A DNA stretch of 64,000 nucleotides from positions 3,348,001 to 3,412,000 of the forward strand of contig NZ_CP040272.1 in assembly GCF_013393905.1 (NCBI RefSeq), read 5' to 3'. Source of the stretch: Nostoc sp. C052. GTDB taxonomy: Bacteria; Cyanobacteriota; Cyanobacteriia; Cyanobacteriales; Nostocaceae. Positions within the stretch are counted from its first letter, which is position 1. Each line of letters begins with the position of its first letter. The notes under the pieces were generated by a model. It was not told the origin of the DNA, searched no databases, and worked only from the letters and a program-made list of their open reading frames with translations. Of this stretch, positions 34,861 through 44,316 are shown one piece after another. The translations under genes and the position numbers were made by a program.

Positions 34861-35580
34861 TTAACGCTGAGTCTGTAATCTTTTCATTTCGTGTTGTACA
34901 TCTAATGCAATTTGTAATGCTTCATTGAGTAACCTTCCATGTTCAGTAGCTTGTTCAGTTACTTGCATAGCTGTTAAAGTTGCTAAATTGTTGACGAATA
35001 GTTCTGTATTACTCAGAATAAAGTTCTTATTTTCCCTCAAAATTCTTTCTGTCTTCAAAGCGCGAACTAAATCAGCTTTGGTGAGTTTAAGCGCTTCAAT
35101 CACACCTTCTCTTTCTTTTATAACCACTTCTGGATTACCAGCTTCTTCGATTTGGTCATTGATATCTATTACTCTAATAACAGTATTATATCTATTAACC
35201 TCATTTAACAGGATGTGAAGAGATTTTGTCATATTGTTTTTGACAACTTTACTTCTACTTTTCCAGATTAAATATAAGATAGTTTGTGTAAATCCGCCAA
35301 CCCAAAGACCTAAGATAATTAATAATACCCAAGATGGAATTGTTATCCACGTAACAAAAATTTTAACAATTAAATCAAATAAAATATATACAAAAACAAA
35401 TGTAGAAAATCCGATGAAAACTACAGTTGCCCCTTCAGAGCTTTTCAGCTTTTGTATATATATCCTTGCAAATCTATTTAGAGTATTTGTAATGATTAAA
35501 AGTTCCTCATTAACAGGTAAATTAGTCAGTTTTTGTAAATCATCTTGACTAATTTCCAAGCCCTTTAAATCATCCTGCAC
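34861..35580 (-). CDS. Two-helix membrane protein of unknown family
   Basis: A 239-residue protein starting with GTG (35580). An N-terminal cytosolic segment (1-48) is followed by two or three hydrophobic helices (about 50-110: VVFIGFSTFVFVYILFDLIV, WVLLIILGLWVGGFTQTILY). A C-terminal helical region rich in Glu, Leu and Lys follows (120-239), probably a coiled coil. No enzymatic motif is seen. Its neighbours give no functional hint. Probably in the cytoplasmic or thylakoid membrane. Not recognised as a named family. Confidence 0.65.
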   Translation of the reverse strand: MQDDLKGLEISQDDLQKLTNLPVNEELLIITNTLNRFARIYIQKLKSSEGATVVFIGFSTFVFVYILFDLIVKIFVTWITIPSWVLLIILGLWVGGFTQTILYLIWKSRSKVVKNNMTKSLHILLNEVNRYNTVIRVIDINDQIEEAGNPEVVIKEREGVIEALKLTKADLVRALKTERILRENKNFILSNTELFVNNLATLTAMQVTEQATEHGRLLNEALQIALDVQHEMKRLQTQR

Positions 35581-36025
35581 AGCTTTTTAACCTTTGCCAG
35601 AATAGTTATTTAGTCTAATATAGCAATCAAATTTCTAGAATGCTGGCATTTTGTCCTAACTTTTTCAGGCGAGTTAATGCTGGTAGGCAATATCAAGATT
35701 TTTTGTACAATATGATACTCTTTTGCTAAGACAACCATCTTCAACTTGGAATTAGGTTTGGGGAAAAGGTTAAAGGGTAAAGGTTAAAGGTTAAAGGTTT
35801 TTTCTTTCCCCTTGACCTTTCCGCTTTTCCCCAAAACCAGACAAGTATTGAGACAACCATTTATACCATAGTAATCTTGAATCATTTGTGATAAACAAGA
35901 TCCCCAACTTCTTTAAGAAGTCGGGGATCTGCAAGTTGCAATTCTGACAATTCAAATAGTATTACTATGTAATAGTAAGGAGGAAAATTTATTTAGTGAT
36001 AAATAACTGTGCCTCACTTGTTACA
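35581..36025. repeat. Spacer with heptamer foldback and palindrome
   Basis: 35758-35838 is a foldback of GGTTAAA heptamers and their complements (TTTCCCC, CCTTT). 35898-35930 is a copy of the AGATCCCC palindrome. No gene is visible. Confidence 0.6.
35898..35930. repeat. Dispersed palindrome, copy 3
   Basis: AGATCCCCAACTTCTT/AAGAAGTCGGGGATCT, with one mismatch in the arms. Located just past the 3' end of the M48 gene. Confidence 0.75.
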
Positions 36026-37957
36026 CTAACTTTGCTTGGAAGAAGATTGTTTCTGTTTTGAAACACCACGCTGAGGATTTAAAAATGGGGGGATGGGACA
36101 GTCTAAAGTCATAGCGATCGCTCTGAGTAAATCTGCCTCTGAAGGAGTAACTTTATTATCTAATAGTACCGTGTGGGCGCAAGCATCAACAATAGCTTGC
36201 TTGAGTTTGGGAGTGGCAAGACGCAGACGCTCAATACTTTTTTTGAGTTCAGTGAAATTACAACTTAGTGGTTTTTCTGGTTTTTCTTGCTCTCCGGCTT
36301 TGGGAAGTCGAAAAACTCCAGAACGAAAAGCATAGGCGATGTCTTCAGTGGAGGCATCGGGTTGGGAGTGTCCGACGCGAGCAATTACGGATAGTACTAA
36401 TAGACTATCTGGCCAAATCTGTTCGATGGAAGTGAATTCTATCGTTGTCGTAGATGCGGGATTGATACTAGGTTCGAGACGATGCCAGAGTATTAATTGC
36501 AACACAAAATGCCACAGTGATAAACTTCCGGTGGCTACAACTAAACCGTGGACGCATTTGCACAGCCTTTGGCATTCTTTGGCAGAATTTTGGCGTAATA
36601 TAGGCACTGCCAAATCCACAAGTGGCAAACGAATTCTGGAGTCTAACTGGCTAATTTCGTTACTTAATTCCAGGGTTTTCTCTACCAAATCAGCGGGTTG
36701 CACCTCGCGTAACCAAGTAATTTGACGTTCTTGGATTTGGAGATTTTCTGTATCTAAGGCTAACGCAAAAGCGATCGCCATTGCACTTTGTTGCTCCCGC
36801 GCACCCAAGCGCAGGGATTCTGGTAACTGCGATAACAGCGCTTGAGCATGGGCAAAATGCTCTGGTGTAACGCTTCCCACTTGGTTTACAACCTGTCCTG
36901 GCATGGTGCTAGAACCACCAGCAAAGCCCATTGTTAGGGATTCCTGGGAGGGGGAACCCACTTGATTGCGAGATGGCATTGCTGCTAAATTACGGACGTT
37001 TAAACCCCCAACGCGGCGGATACGTTCTGCTAAGGGTGGGTGGGTAGAAAACATATTTTCCCAGAAAGAGGGGTTGAGGGCATTGCCAAAAAACATGTGG
37101 CTAGCGGCTTCTGCACCTGGCGAAATCAACCGCGAATCCATTTGTTGGAGTTTTTGAAAGACTCCGGTAAGTCCATTGGGGTTGCGAGTGAACTGTACCG
37201 CCGAAGCATCAGCGAGAAATTCGCGTTGGCGAGAGACTGCGGCTTTAATCAAGCGTCCGCAAAGTAATCCGATACCGCCAATTGCCATCAATACTAAGCC
37301 AAAAGCCCAGATAGGTAAACCCTTATCTCCTTTTTCTAAGCGGAAAGTATCACGAATTCGCCACAGAAATTCCCCAGTTAAATAAATGAACAAAATCCCG
37401 TGCAGTAGTCCCATTAAACGCAAATTTAGCCGCATATCTCCATTGAGAATATGACTGAATTCGTGGCCGATGACTCCTTGTAGTTCATCCCGGTTAAGGT
37501 GTTGCAAAGTGCCACGGGTAACTCCAATTACAGCATCATTGGGCGTAAATCCGGCAGCAAAGGCATTAATGCTGGTTTCTCTGTCGAGGAGATAAACTTG
37601 TGGGACGGAAATACCAGAAGCGATCGCCATTTCCTCGACAATATTTAATAGTTGTTGCCCTTGTTCATCAGTCATTTCTGGTAGCAGGAGTCTTCCCCCT
37701 AACTGTTGAGCAATTACGCTTCCACCCTCCCGGAGACAGGCAATTTTGTATAAACTTCCGACTGCAATCGCAATTATTGTAATCCCAGCGACGTAAAGAA
37801 ATAACCCTGGATGCCACCAAACACGAGGAGCCATGCGAAACAGAAATAAAGTGGCAATATAAATCGCCATAATCATAACTGCGATCGATAGGGAAAATAA
37901 CCCAATTAATTGTTGCGTATTTTGGCGTGCCCGATCCTGATGTTCAAAGAAATTCAT
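36026..37957 (-). CDS. M48-family metallopeptidase, HtpX-like, long form
   Basis: A 643-residue membrane zinc peptidase. The N-terminus has two hydrophobic helices (17-40, 52-71). The active site is HEFSH (165-169, in GVIGHEFSHILNGD), with the third ligand Glu in QREFLADASAVQFTRNP, and further helices near 185-245. The extra C-terminal half (about 330-643) is soluble and not recognised; part resembles a TerB/DUF533-like helical repeat. ATG 37957 is chosen; GTG 37963 is adjacent. It follows lemA with no gap, so the two are translated together. It probably degrades misfolded membrane proteins. Confidence 0.88.
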   Translation of the reverse strand: MNFFEHQDRARQNTQQLIGLFSLSIAVMIMAIYIATLFLFRMAPRVWWHPGLFLYVAGITIIAIAVGSLYKIACLREGGSVIAQQLGGRLLLPEMTDEQGQQLLNIVEEMAIASGISVPQVYLLDRETSINAFAAGFTPNDAVIGVTRGTLQHLNRDELQGVIGHEFSHILNGDMRLNLRLMGLLHGILFIYLTGEFLWRIRDTFRLEKGDKGLPIWAFGLVLMAIGGIGLLCGRLIKAAVSRQREFLADASAVQFTRNPNGLTGVFQKLQQMDSRLISPGAEAASHMFFGNALNPSFWENMFSTHPPLAERIRRVGGLNVRNLAAMPSRNQVGSPSQESLTMGFAGGSSTMPGQVVNQVGSVTPEHFAHAQALLSQLPESLRLGAREQQSAMAIAFALALDTENLQIQERQITWLREVQPADLVEKTLELSNEISQLDSRIRLPLVDLAVPILRQNSAKECQRLCKCVHGLVVATGSLSLWHFVLQLILWHRLEPSINPASTTTIEFTSIEQIWPDSLLVLSVIARVGHSQPDASTEDIAYAFRSGVFRLPKAGEQEKPEKPLSCNFTELKKSIERLRLATPKLKQAIVDACAHTVLLDNKVTPSEADLLRAIAMTLDCPIPPFLNPQRGVSKQKQSSSKQS

Positions 37958-37963
37958 AGACAC

Positions 37964-38551
37964 CTAAAAAGACACACGTGGAGCATTTCTGATTTCTGGA
38001 TTAGCTTCGGCGAGCAATTCTGCAACAGTAAAATTAAAGGTATTTGCCACAAGGTTGCTAGGGAAAGATTCGCTCTTGGTGTTGTAGAGTGTCACCGCAT
38101 CATTAAAAGCTTGACGTGCAAAAGCAATCCGGTTTTCAGTAGAAGATAATTCTTCCATTACCTGAGTCATGGCGCGATCGGCTTTCAATTCTGGATAAGA
38201 TTCTGAAAGTACCATCAAGCGACTTAAGGCACCTGTTAACGCTCCTTCAGCATTGCCCAACTGTTGCATCGCTTGAGGATCACCGGGATTTTGCGCGGCA
38301 CGACTGCTAGCATTAATTGCAGAATTACGAGCAGCAATAACTGCTTCTAAGGTTTCTCGCTCATGTTTCATATACCCTTTAGCAGTTTCCACTAAATTGG
38401 GAATTAAATCATAGCGACGCTGTAATTGCACATCGATTTGAGAGTAAGCATTTTTGTAACGATTCCGATACTTGACTAAATCGTTGTAGCTATTAATGAT
38501 AATTACAGCAACAATGGCAACTAAAGCAACCGAAAATATTAAAAGCCCCAT
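37964..38551 (-). CDS. lemA: LemA family protein
   Basis: A 195-residue protein with an N-terminal membrane helix (MGLLIFSVALVAIVAVIIIN) and a helical domain. Typical LemA blocks are YNDLVKYRNRYKNAYSQIDV, LQRRYDLIPNLVETAKGYMK and LKADRAMTQVMEELSSTENR. The role is unknown. LemA and an HtpX/M48 peptidase are often neighbours, and here the stop codon of lemA touches the start of the peptidase gene, which supports a joint role at the membrane. It is the first gene of the pair. Confidence 0.93.
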   Translation of the reverse strand: MGLLIFSVALVAIVAVIIINSYNDLVKYRNRYKNAYSQIDVQLQRRYDLIPNLVETAKGYMKHERETLEAVIAARNSAINASSRAAQNPGDPQAMQQLGNAEGALTGALSRLMVLSESYPELKADRAMTQVMEELSSTENRIAFARQAFNDAVTLYNTKSESFPSNLVANTFNFTVAELLAEANPEIRNAPRVSF

Positions 38552-38720
38552 ATTTTTAGATTATTTCCATCAGATACTTACTTTTTTGCAGATTTACCAA
38601 TCACGGTAATCCTTATATCCAGAAAACTTTGTGTGGATATAAAGATGAGTCTACTTGTAGCAAGTTGCCTTCGTCGTCTGTAAAATTAGTTACGCAAATT
38701 TACTTATACTGCACGAACGA

Positions 38721-38752
38721 GAGCCCCGACTTATTAAAGAAGTCAGGGATCT
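38721..38752. repeat. Dispersed palindrome, copy 4 (degenerate)
   Basis: AGCCCCGACTTATT/AAAGAAGTCAGGGATCT, a diverged member of the AGATCCCC palindrome family. It lies in the leader of the lemA gene. Confidence 0.6.
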
Positions 38753-38805
38753 AAGCCTGGCGATTTTCACGAATTAGATAAAATTGCTATATATCATCAG
38801 ATATT

Positions 38806-39057
38806 TCACCGATGAATCTGAATAAATAGGGAATAACCGCTAACAGCAAAAATAAAAAGGATAGCGGCAGGAAATATTATTACATCTCTAACAATAAATA
38901 AAATCCAATCTTTTCTTAGTTCTTGTTTAAACTTGAGTTCTCGCAGTTTTCGCTCCAGTTCTACTTCTTCTTGTGATTGTAAGTTTACATCTGGTAGAAT
39001 TAATGAATTGTCGCCTTTGTTAGCAATTATTTTTGATAAATCTGTTATGTCTGTCAT
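38806..39057 (-). CDS. Small one-helix membrane protein
   Basis: An 83-residue protein. Residues 30-48 are charged (EEVELERKLRELKFKQELRK), probably a short coiled coil, followed by a hydrophobic helix near the C-terminus (WILFIVRDVIIFPAAILFIF and FAVSGYSLFI). No known family. The ATG and composition look genuine, but a ribosome site is weak. Location: membrane. Confidence 0.55.
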   Translation of the reverse strand: MTDITDLSKIIANKGDNSLILPDVNLQSQEEVELERKLRELKFKQELRKDWILFIVRDVIIFPAAILFIFAVSGYSLFIQIHR

Positions 39058-39245
39058 GCTCTTTAGATACCAATAATTTCAGTTTCAAGGTTTTGGTTAT
39101 CATTTGCAATCCAGAGATACCTGCCCTTTTACTTTGATTCTACAGCTACTTTTAGAAATGTATAAGCGTAGCCTTTAATAGCACCTTAGCTTATCTCCAC
39201 TAAGATGTTGTGCAAGATTGTTTATTTTCTCATTTGGTTAAGACA

Positions 39246-39295
39246 AGAGACGCGATGAATAGTCTTTTGTAGAGACGGCGATTTATCGCGTCTTT
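39246..39295. repeat. GACGCGAT/ATCGCGTC palindrome repeat
   Basis: Two adjacent copies (AGAGACGCGATGAATAGTCT and GTAGAGACGGCGATTTATCG) of a family that recurs near 3893, 12450, 31070, 47355, 56950 and 60780. Confidence 0.6.
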
Positions 39296-39399
39296 GAAAT
39301 CTATAATTTTCATCCAAAACCTTAACCAAACTGTATTGACAGTCATTTATCTTTTATCTTAAACAAAAATTAAGGGTGAGCAATGCCCACCCCAAATTA

Positions 39400-41691
39400 T
39401 TATCCAATCACCTCAGCAGTCTTTTTCTTATCCAGCTTGAGAATCAACACACCCAAAGGTGGCAAACACAAATCCAGTGAATAAGGACGACTGTGCAAAG
39501 ACCAATCATCCGTCCATTTACCACCTAAGTTGCCCATATTGCTGCCGCCATACTGACGCGCATCACTATTGAACAACTCAGTATAAAATCCCTTTTGCGG
39601 TACACCAATGCGGTAATGAGAATGGGGTTGTGGTGTAAAATTGCAAACGACGATCGCAAAATCATCAGAATCCTTGTCGCGACGAATAAAGGAAACCACA
39701 CTATGGCGATTGTCGCTACAGTCAATCCATTCAAACCCCGGTTCAGCAAAATCCTGGGTATACAACACTGGCTCAGAACGGTAGAGATGGTTCAATTCCC
39801 TGAAAAACGTTTTTAATTGTTGGTGTGGTTCATGCTGCAATAAATGCCACTCCAAATCAGCCCAAGCATTCCACTCACTCCACTGCCCAAACTCCATACT
39901 CATAAACATGGTTTTCTTGCCTGGATGAGCAAACATATAGCTAAATAAACAACGGATATTAGCTAACTTCTGCCATGTATCCCCCGGCATTTTACCAATG
40001 ATATTGCTCTTACCATGCACCACTTCATCGTGGGATAGAGCCAGCATGAAGTTCTCGCTGTGGTTATACCACATACTAAAGGTAATATTGTTTTGGTGGA
40101 ACTGACGGAACCAAGGGTCCATGCTGAAATAATCCAGCATATCGTGCATCCAGCCCATATTCCACTTCAAGTTAAAGCCCAGTCCGCCTGTGTAGGTCGG
40201 CCAAGATACCATTGGCCAGGAAGTGGATTCTTCCGCAATTGAAAGAATACCGGGGAAATAGCTAAAGATAATGTGATTTACCTGACGCAGAAAATCTGCT
40301 GCTTCTAGGTTTTCTCTGCCACCGTACTGGTTGGGCAGCCATTCTCCTGGTTTGCGACAATAATCGTTATAAAGCATCGAGGCAACAGCATCGACACGAA
40401 TCCCGTCAATGTGGTACTTATCAAACCAGAAGAGGGCATTTGCTGCCAGAAAATTACTAACTTCATGGCGACCGTAGTTGAACACCAAAGTACCCCATTC
40501 TTTGTGTTCACCTTTACGGGGGTCGGCGTGTTCGTATAGGTGGCTGCCATCAAAGAAAGCTAGACCATGCCCATCTTTAGGGAAGTGACCGGGAACCCAA
40601 TCTACAATTACCCCTATATCATTTTGGTGACATTTGTCAACAAAATACATGAAATCTTCGGGGCTGCCAAAACGGGAGGTAGGGGCATAGTAACCAGTTA
40701 CTTGATAACCCCAAGAACCATCAAAGGGATGCTCCGCGATAGGCAGCAATTCTAAATGGGTGTATCCTAATTCTTTGATGTATGGAATGATTCGGTCAGC
40801 AAGTTCTCGGTAGGTAAGAAAGCGTGCGCCGGGTTTAAGTTCCGAAACGATAACTACAGGTTCAGTTTCACCATTGGGGAGTTTTGCTGGTTCTGCACTC
40901 GAAGCGTGTAACCAAGAGCCTAAATGCACTTCGTAGACTGAGACAGGCTGGGTAAGAGGGTCAGCGCGACGCCGCTTTTCCATCCAGCTTTCGTCATTCC
41001 AACTGTAAGCATCTAAATCAGTGACAATGGATGCCGTTTTCGGGCGGGGTTCCTGCTGGAAACCGTAAGGATCGGATTTTTCGTAAATGTGTCCTTCAAA
41101 ATTTTTGATTTCATATTTATAATGCTCTCCCACACCGATTTCAGGAATAAACAATTCCCAAACTCCGGTAGGGCCTTTACGCATCTGGTGTTTGCGTCCA
41201 TCCCAGAGGTTGAAATCTCCCAACAATGAGACATTCCGAGCGTTAGGTGCCCAAACGGCAAAATAAACGCCTTTAACGCCGTCTATTACCGTGGGATGCG
41301 CTCCCAGTTTTTCATATATCCGGTGATGGTTGCCTTCACTAAATAAATGCAGGTCAAAGTCTGTCAAGTTGGGAGAACGGAAAGCGTAAGGGTCATAAGT
41401 GACACGCTCATGCTCCCCTTCTTTAATGCGTAACTGGTAGTTTGCCAGTTCTGCGGTTTCAATGGTGCATTCAAAAAAGTGGGGATGATGCACCGTTTGC
41501 ATTGGGTATTCCTTCCGTTGTTCAGGAAGAACAACCCATGCTGCACTTGCATTTGGTAAGTAGGCCCGCACAGCCCAGACAGTTTTACCGTCTTGTTCTA
41601 TGGGATGAGAACCTAATATTTCAAAGGGATCGTTATGCTGATTCCAAACGATGCTGTTAACCTGTTCAGGGGCGATCGTGGTCATGGACAT
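39400..41691 (-). CDS. glgB: 1,4-alpha-glucan branching enzyme
   Basis: A 763-residue GH13 enzyme that makes alpha-1,6 branches in glycogen, the main carbon store. N-terminal CBM48-type domains are followed by the catalytic barrel. The nucleophile Asp is in GIRVDAVASMLYNDY, the acid Glu in LSIAEESTSWP, and the transition-state Asp in LSHDEVVHGKSN. The C-terminal part ends LCLPPLGVLILKLD. ATG 41691 is used; an ATG two codons later gives the more common opening MTTIAPEQVN. It stands alone. A partial repeat (GGGGTGGGCATTG on minus) lies right after the stop. Confidence 0.95.
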   Translation of the reverse strand: MSMTTIAPEQVNSIVWNQHNDPFEILGSHPIEQDGKTVWAVRAYLPNASAAWVVLPEQRKEYPMQTVHHPHFFECTIETAELANYQLRIKEGEHERVTYDPYAFRSPNLTDFDLHLFSEGNHHRIYEKLGAHPTVIDGVKGVYFAVWAPNARNVSLLGDFNLWDGRKHQMRKGPTGVWELFIPEIGVGEHYKYEIKNFEGHIYEKSDPYGFQQEPRPKTASIVTDLDAYSWNDESWMEKRRRADPLTQPVSVYEVHLGSWLHASSAEPAKLPNGETEPVVIVSELKPGARFLTYRELADRIIPYIKELGYTHLELLPIAEHPFDGSWGYQVTGYYAPTSRFGSPEDFMYFVDKCHQNDIGVIVDWVPGHFPKDGHGLAFFDGSHLYEHADPRKGEHKEWGTLVFNYGRHEVSNFLAANALFWFDKYHIDGIRVDAVASMLYNDYCRKPGEWLPNQYGGRENLEAADFLRQVNHIIFSYFPGILSIAEESTSWPMVSWPTYTGGLGFNLKWNMGWMHDMLDYFSMDPWFRQFHQNNITFSMWYNHSENFMLALSHDEVVHGKSNIIGKMPGDTWQKLANIRCLFSYMFAHPGKKTMFMSMEFGQWSEWNAWADLEWHLLQHEPHQQLKTFFRELNHLYRSEPVLYTQDFAEPGFEWIDCSDNRHSVVSFIRRDKDSDDFAIVVCNFTPQPHSHYRIGVPQKGFYTELFNSDARQYGGSNMGNLGGKWTDDWSLHSRPYSLDLCLPPLGVLILKLDKKKTAEVIG

Positions 41692-41865
41692 GAAGCTACC
41701 TAAGTGAAATAACGTGATTGACTAAATCTACTTTTTTAAACTATCTATATATATTCTTTACATTTATTTGCAATTTTGTCGCCACCGTTATCCTACATCA
41801 GAATGGGACATAGGGCATGGGGCATTAAACAGAGGATGAATTACAAATGACTAATGACTAATTTA

Positions 41866-42198
41866 TTAAAAATTTAAAAATGGGAAGAACTGAAGCAAGG
41901 TTTTACGTAAGCGAAGCAAGTAAATCTGTTCTCGAATTTTGGGGTCTAGTTTTGGTGGCGGAACTTCTTGCAGCTGGGCTTGCAACTGGATGTATTCGGC
42001 AGCTGTGAGGAATTTTCCATCAATAGGCGATCGCGCTTCTATGATAATTTGTGTCCGTAATATTTCTTCTGGTGTATCCTCTGGTGGCGGTAATGCGATT
42101 ACAGATGACCCCCAATCGCTACTTAAGATAAGCAAAGTTGCACTAATCACAATTAAACTCAGTAATTTTATCGCCTTTCTCGCTCTAACTCTCCCCAT
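41866..42198 (-). CDS. Small exported or anchored protein
   Basis: A 110-residue protein with an N-terminal hydrophobic helix (IKLLSLIVISATLLILSSDW) that could be a signal peptide or anchor, then a Pro- and Glu-rich polar part (ALPPPEDTPEEILRTQIIIE, QEVPPPKLDPKIREQIYLLR). The composition is coding-like, and codon use matches the neighbours. No family is recognised. It should face the periplasm or lumen. Confidence 0.6.
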   Translation of the reverse strand: MGRVRARKAIKLLSLIVISATLLILSSDWGSSVIALPPPEDTPEEILRTQIIIEARSPIDGKFLTAAEYIQLQAQLQEVPPPKLDPKIREQIYLLRLRKTLLQFFPFLNF

Positions 42199-42811
42199 AT
42201 TCTAAACTGCGTTTACAACGCAGGATGAAAATCTATTTTTCCCATACCCCATACCTCAATACGCTTGGGATAAGCTTTTTTCTCCTCCCCCTGCATCCTC
42301 TGCTCAAGAACTGCCTGGCTCAACGGATAAATTTATTAACCCAAGCGTATTGCCCCATACCTAAATTTTTGCAATAAAAATCTGGCAATATCAAGTAACA
42401 TTACCAGGTCTTTCCTGATACAGGAAAGACTACGGGGAATGCTCAAGAGCAATTGCCAGTTAGCGATCGCAATAAATTAAATTATTTTGCCCTCTCAAAA
42501 CTCAGTAGTCTCAGTAATTCAAACATACCAAAAGAGGGAAGTGTCTTGCGTACAAAATGGCTGAGATTTACATAACTCAACTCACTTAGATTAGAAACAA
42601 GGTTTTATCAAGCGGGAATTTCAGGCGGACACTTGGTTGAGGAAGGAACCCTCTTTACCAGTGTCCTCTACTTCTTGCCCTACTTAGCTGATATTTGAGC
42701 CAACATAAAACATGCAGGTTTTTACGCGAACCTAATTAATTTAAGCTATGTAATCAGGAACGCTGTCACTAAGCAGTTCTGGGCGTGATTTAAACTAAAG
42801 TTTAAGATGCC
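42199..42811. other. Gene-free stretch with weak hairpins
   Basis: The 613 bp hold no convincing frame. A hairpin-like segment CAGGTCTTTCCTGATACAGG (42406-42425) with further inverted pieces and the tract GAGGAAGGAACCCTCTTTAC (42640-42659) could be part of a small RNA or a leader. This is a weak impression only. Confidence 0.35.
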
Positions 42812-43045
42812 TTATTTAGGAGTAGCAGCGGGAGTCGCAGCAGGAGTAGCAGCAGGAGTAGCAGCGGGAGTCGTTGCAGGTGCTACGGGAGTCGTTGCAG
42901 GAGTAGAACCAGGAGCAGGTGCATCAGTTGGTTCACCTGTAGCAGCGGGAGTCGCAGTACCAGTACCACCACCACCACCTTCACAGGCTCCGAGAATTGC
43001 AGCCAGACTTAACATTAGAGCAAAACCAAAGATTTTTGTTTTCAT
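42812..43045 (-). CDS. Small lipoprotein with Ala-Thr-Pro repeats
   Basis: A 77-residue protein: signal peptide with lipobox LGAC (Cys21), a Gly-rich stretch, then tandem AATP units (TTPAATPAATPAATPAATPK). The DNA repeats are 12-bp units (GGAGTCGCAGCA type). The repeat count may vary between strains. Likely an outer-surface or periplasmic lipoprotein with a flexible tail; function unknown. The reverse strand is also open because of the repeat, but the lipobox favours the minus strand. Confidence 0.7.
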   Translation of the reverse strand: MKTKIFGFALMLSLAAILGACEGGGGGTGTATPAATGEPTDAPAPGSTPATTPVAPATTPAATPAATPAATPAATPK

Positions 43046-43464
43046 AACTCCTCTTTCACCAATTGTGGCTAGAACAATTTTTCGCCTGTTGAATACGATA
43101 CCGTATTTATTGCTTTTTTTTAATTCTGCGAGATTACATACTTAAAAAAAACAATCCTTCGGGGTATTCTTTTTGGGATTACGCATCCTGATGAGTTTCT
43201 CTTCAACTCAAGAGCAAAACGAAAATTACCAAATTCTCTAGCAAACCGAGCTATGATAGCAAAAAATTTTATTTTTTTCATAGAGTATTGCACCTTGCTA
43301 CCCGACGTTGCCATACTTTAGGTGCGATACCTAAAGGTTAAGCTGTCCAATTTTTAATCGCTGATTACAAACATTGGATATCTAAGGGATGCAAACACTG
43401 GTACAGCTACCTATCATCAAAATTAAAAGGGTGTAGCCTGTTATGTGTGCTTGTTGTATAGAAG
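43046..43464. other. Spacer without a supported gene
   Basis: It lies between the lipoprotein and the plus-strand membrane protein. A 64-residue minus-strand frame at 43120-43314 shows no signal or motif and is not called. An inverted repeat near 43133-43165 (AAAAACAATCCTTCGGGGTA) could end a transcript. Confidence 0.35.
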
Positions 43465-43539
43465 GTGATTTTAACCTCCTCAAAAACAGACAATAAAGAC
43501 AATCAATCTAAAGTACAGTATTTTCCATCTAAAAAAATT

Positions 43540-44220
43540 ATGGTAGTTGCTCGTAAATCTACTGTTTCTGCAAAGGCTAATTGGTTCTGGCGAGATTCCA
43601 TCCTTTCTTTAGGGAGGCGACGCCCTGCACGCCTGGAGTCAGCAGCACGGAGCGTTTCTCCACCAGTATCCTCTCAAAGACAACAGCGTTCCTCGAAAAA
43701 TTTAGCGGTTTCTCCCACAAATGAGCCAGTTGTAGCTAAATCAGTAAAAGATTTGGGTAGACGACAAGTTCCAAATCTCAATGAGCAGTCGAGTCCGAAT
43801 CAGAAGAGTAAGGGGATAGGTTTTTTTGGCCTTCCGACAATGCCTAATTCTGGAGCGACACCTTTGTGGTTGCTGCGCTTGTATACCTTTCATCGTTATT
43901 CGTCAGTTTTGGCGTTTTTGTTAGTAACATCAACACTTGCTGTGTATGGTTGGACGGTATATTCACAAGAGCTTTGGGGTCAGTCATATCGCAGACTGCA
44001 AAACCTCCAACGTCATGAGCGCCTGCTAACTACAACCACCGCGACGCTGAAAAATAAAATGGCTAATGAAGCAGAACAACCAACAGCAGGTTTGGTATTG
44101 CCAACTCCTGAAGGGATGATTTTCTTGCCTCCAGTATCTCAAAGTCCTAAGCAAGCATCGTCTAACACAACGCCAAATTCTGAAACGCAACCGCAAACAC
44201 TCTCGCCACTGGGATACTAA
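43540..44220 (+). CDS. Bitopic membrane protein upstream of ftsI, FtsL-like
   Basis: From the ATG at 43540 it has 226 residues; a GTG at 43465 would add 25. A long basic, Ser- and Arg-rich cytosolic part (1-105) is followed by one membrane helix (YSSVLAFLLVTSTLAVYGW). A short heptad-like region (LQNLQRHERLLTTTTATLKN) and a Pro/Thr/Ser-rich end follow. The topology and the position directly before ftsI fit the FtsL/DivIC class of division proteins, which diverge strongly in sequence. The assignment is by context; homology is not shown. Confidence 0.6.
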   Translation: MVVARKSTVSAKANWFWRDSILSLGRRRPARLESAARSVSPPVSSQRQQRSSKNLAVSPTNEPVVAKSVKDLGRRQVPNLNEQSSPNQKSKGIGFFGLPTMPNSGATPLWLLRLYTFHRYSSVLAFLLVTSTLAVYGWTVYSQELWGQSYRRLQNLQRHERLLTTTTATLKNKMANEAEQPTAGLVLPTPEGMIFLPPVSQSPKQASSNTTPNSETQPQTLSPLGY

Positions 44221-44224
44221 TCCC

Positions 44225-44315
44225 TAAGAGTCATTTGTCATTTGTCATTAGTCATTAGGACTGAGACTTCTGGTTAATCACAAAAGGCAACAGACAAAGG
44301 ACAAAGGACAAACCC
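44225..44315. repeat. Heptamer foldback upstream of ftsI
   Basis: TCATTTG/TCATTAG heptamers on the left and AAGGACA/AAGGACA heptamers on the right. It fills the gap between the FtsL-like gene and ftsI and ends 2 bp before the ATG. Confidence 0.65.
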
Positions 44316-44316
44316 A

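Noticed and set aside
42807..43145. Gly/Ala-rich protein on the plus strand
   Set aside because: It is the shadow of the AATP repeat; the minus strand has a proper lipoprotein signal with Cys21.
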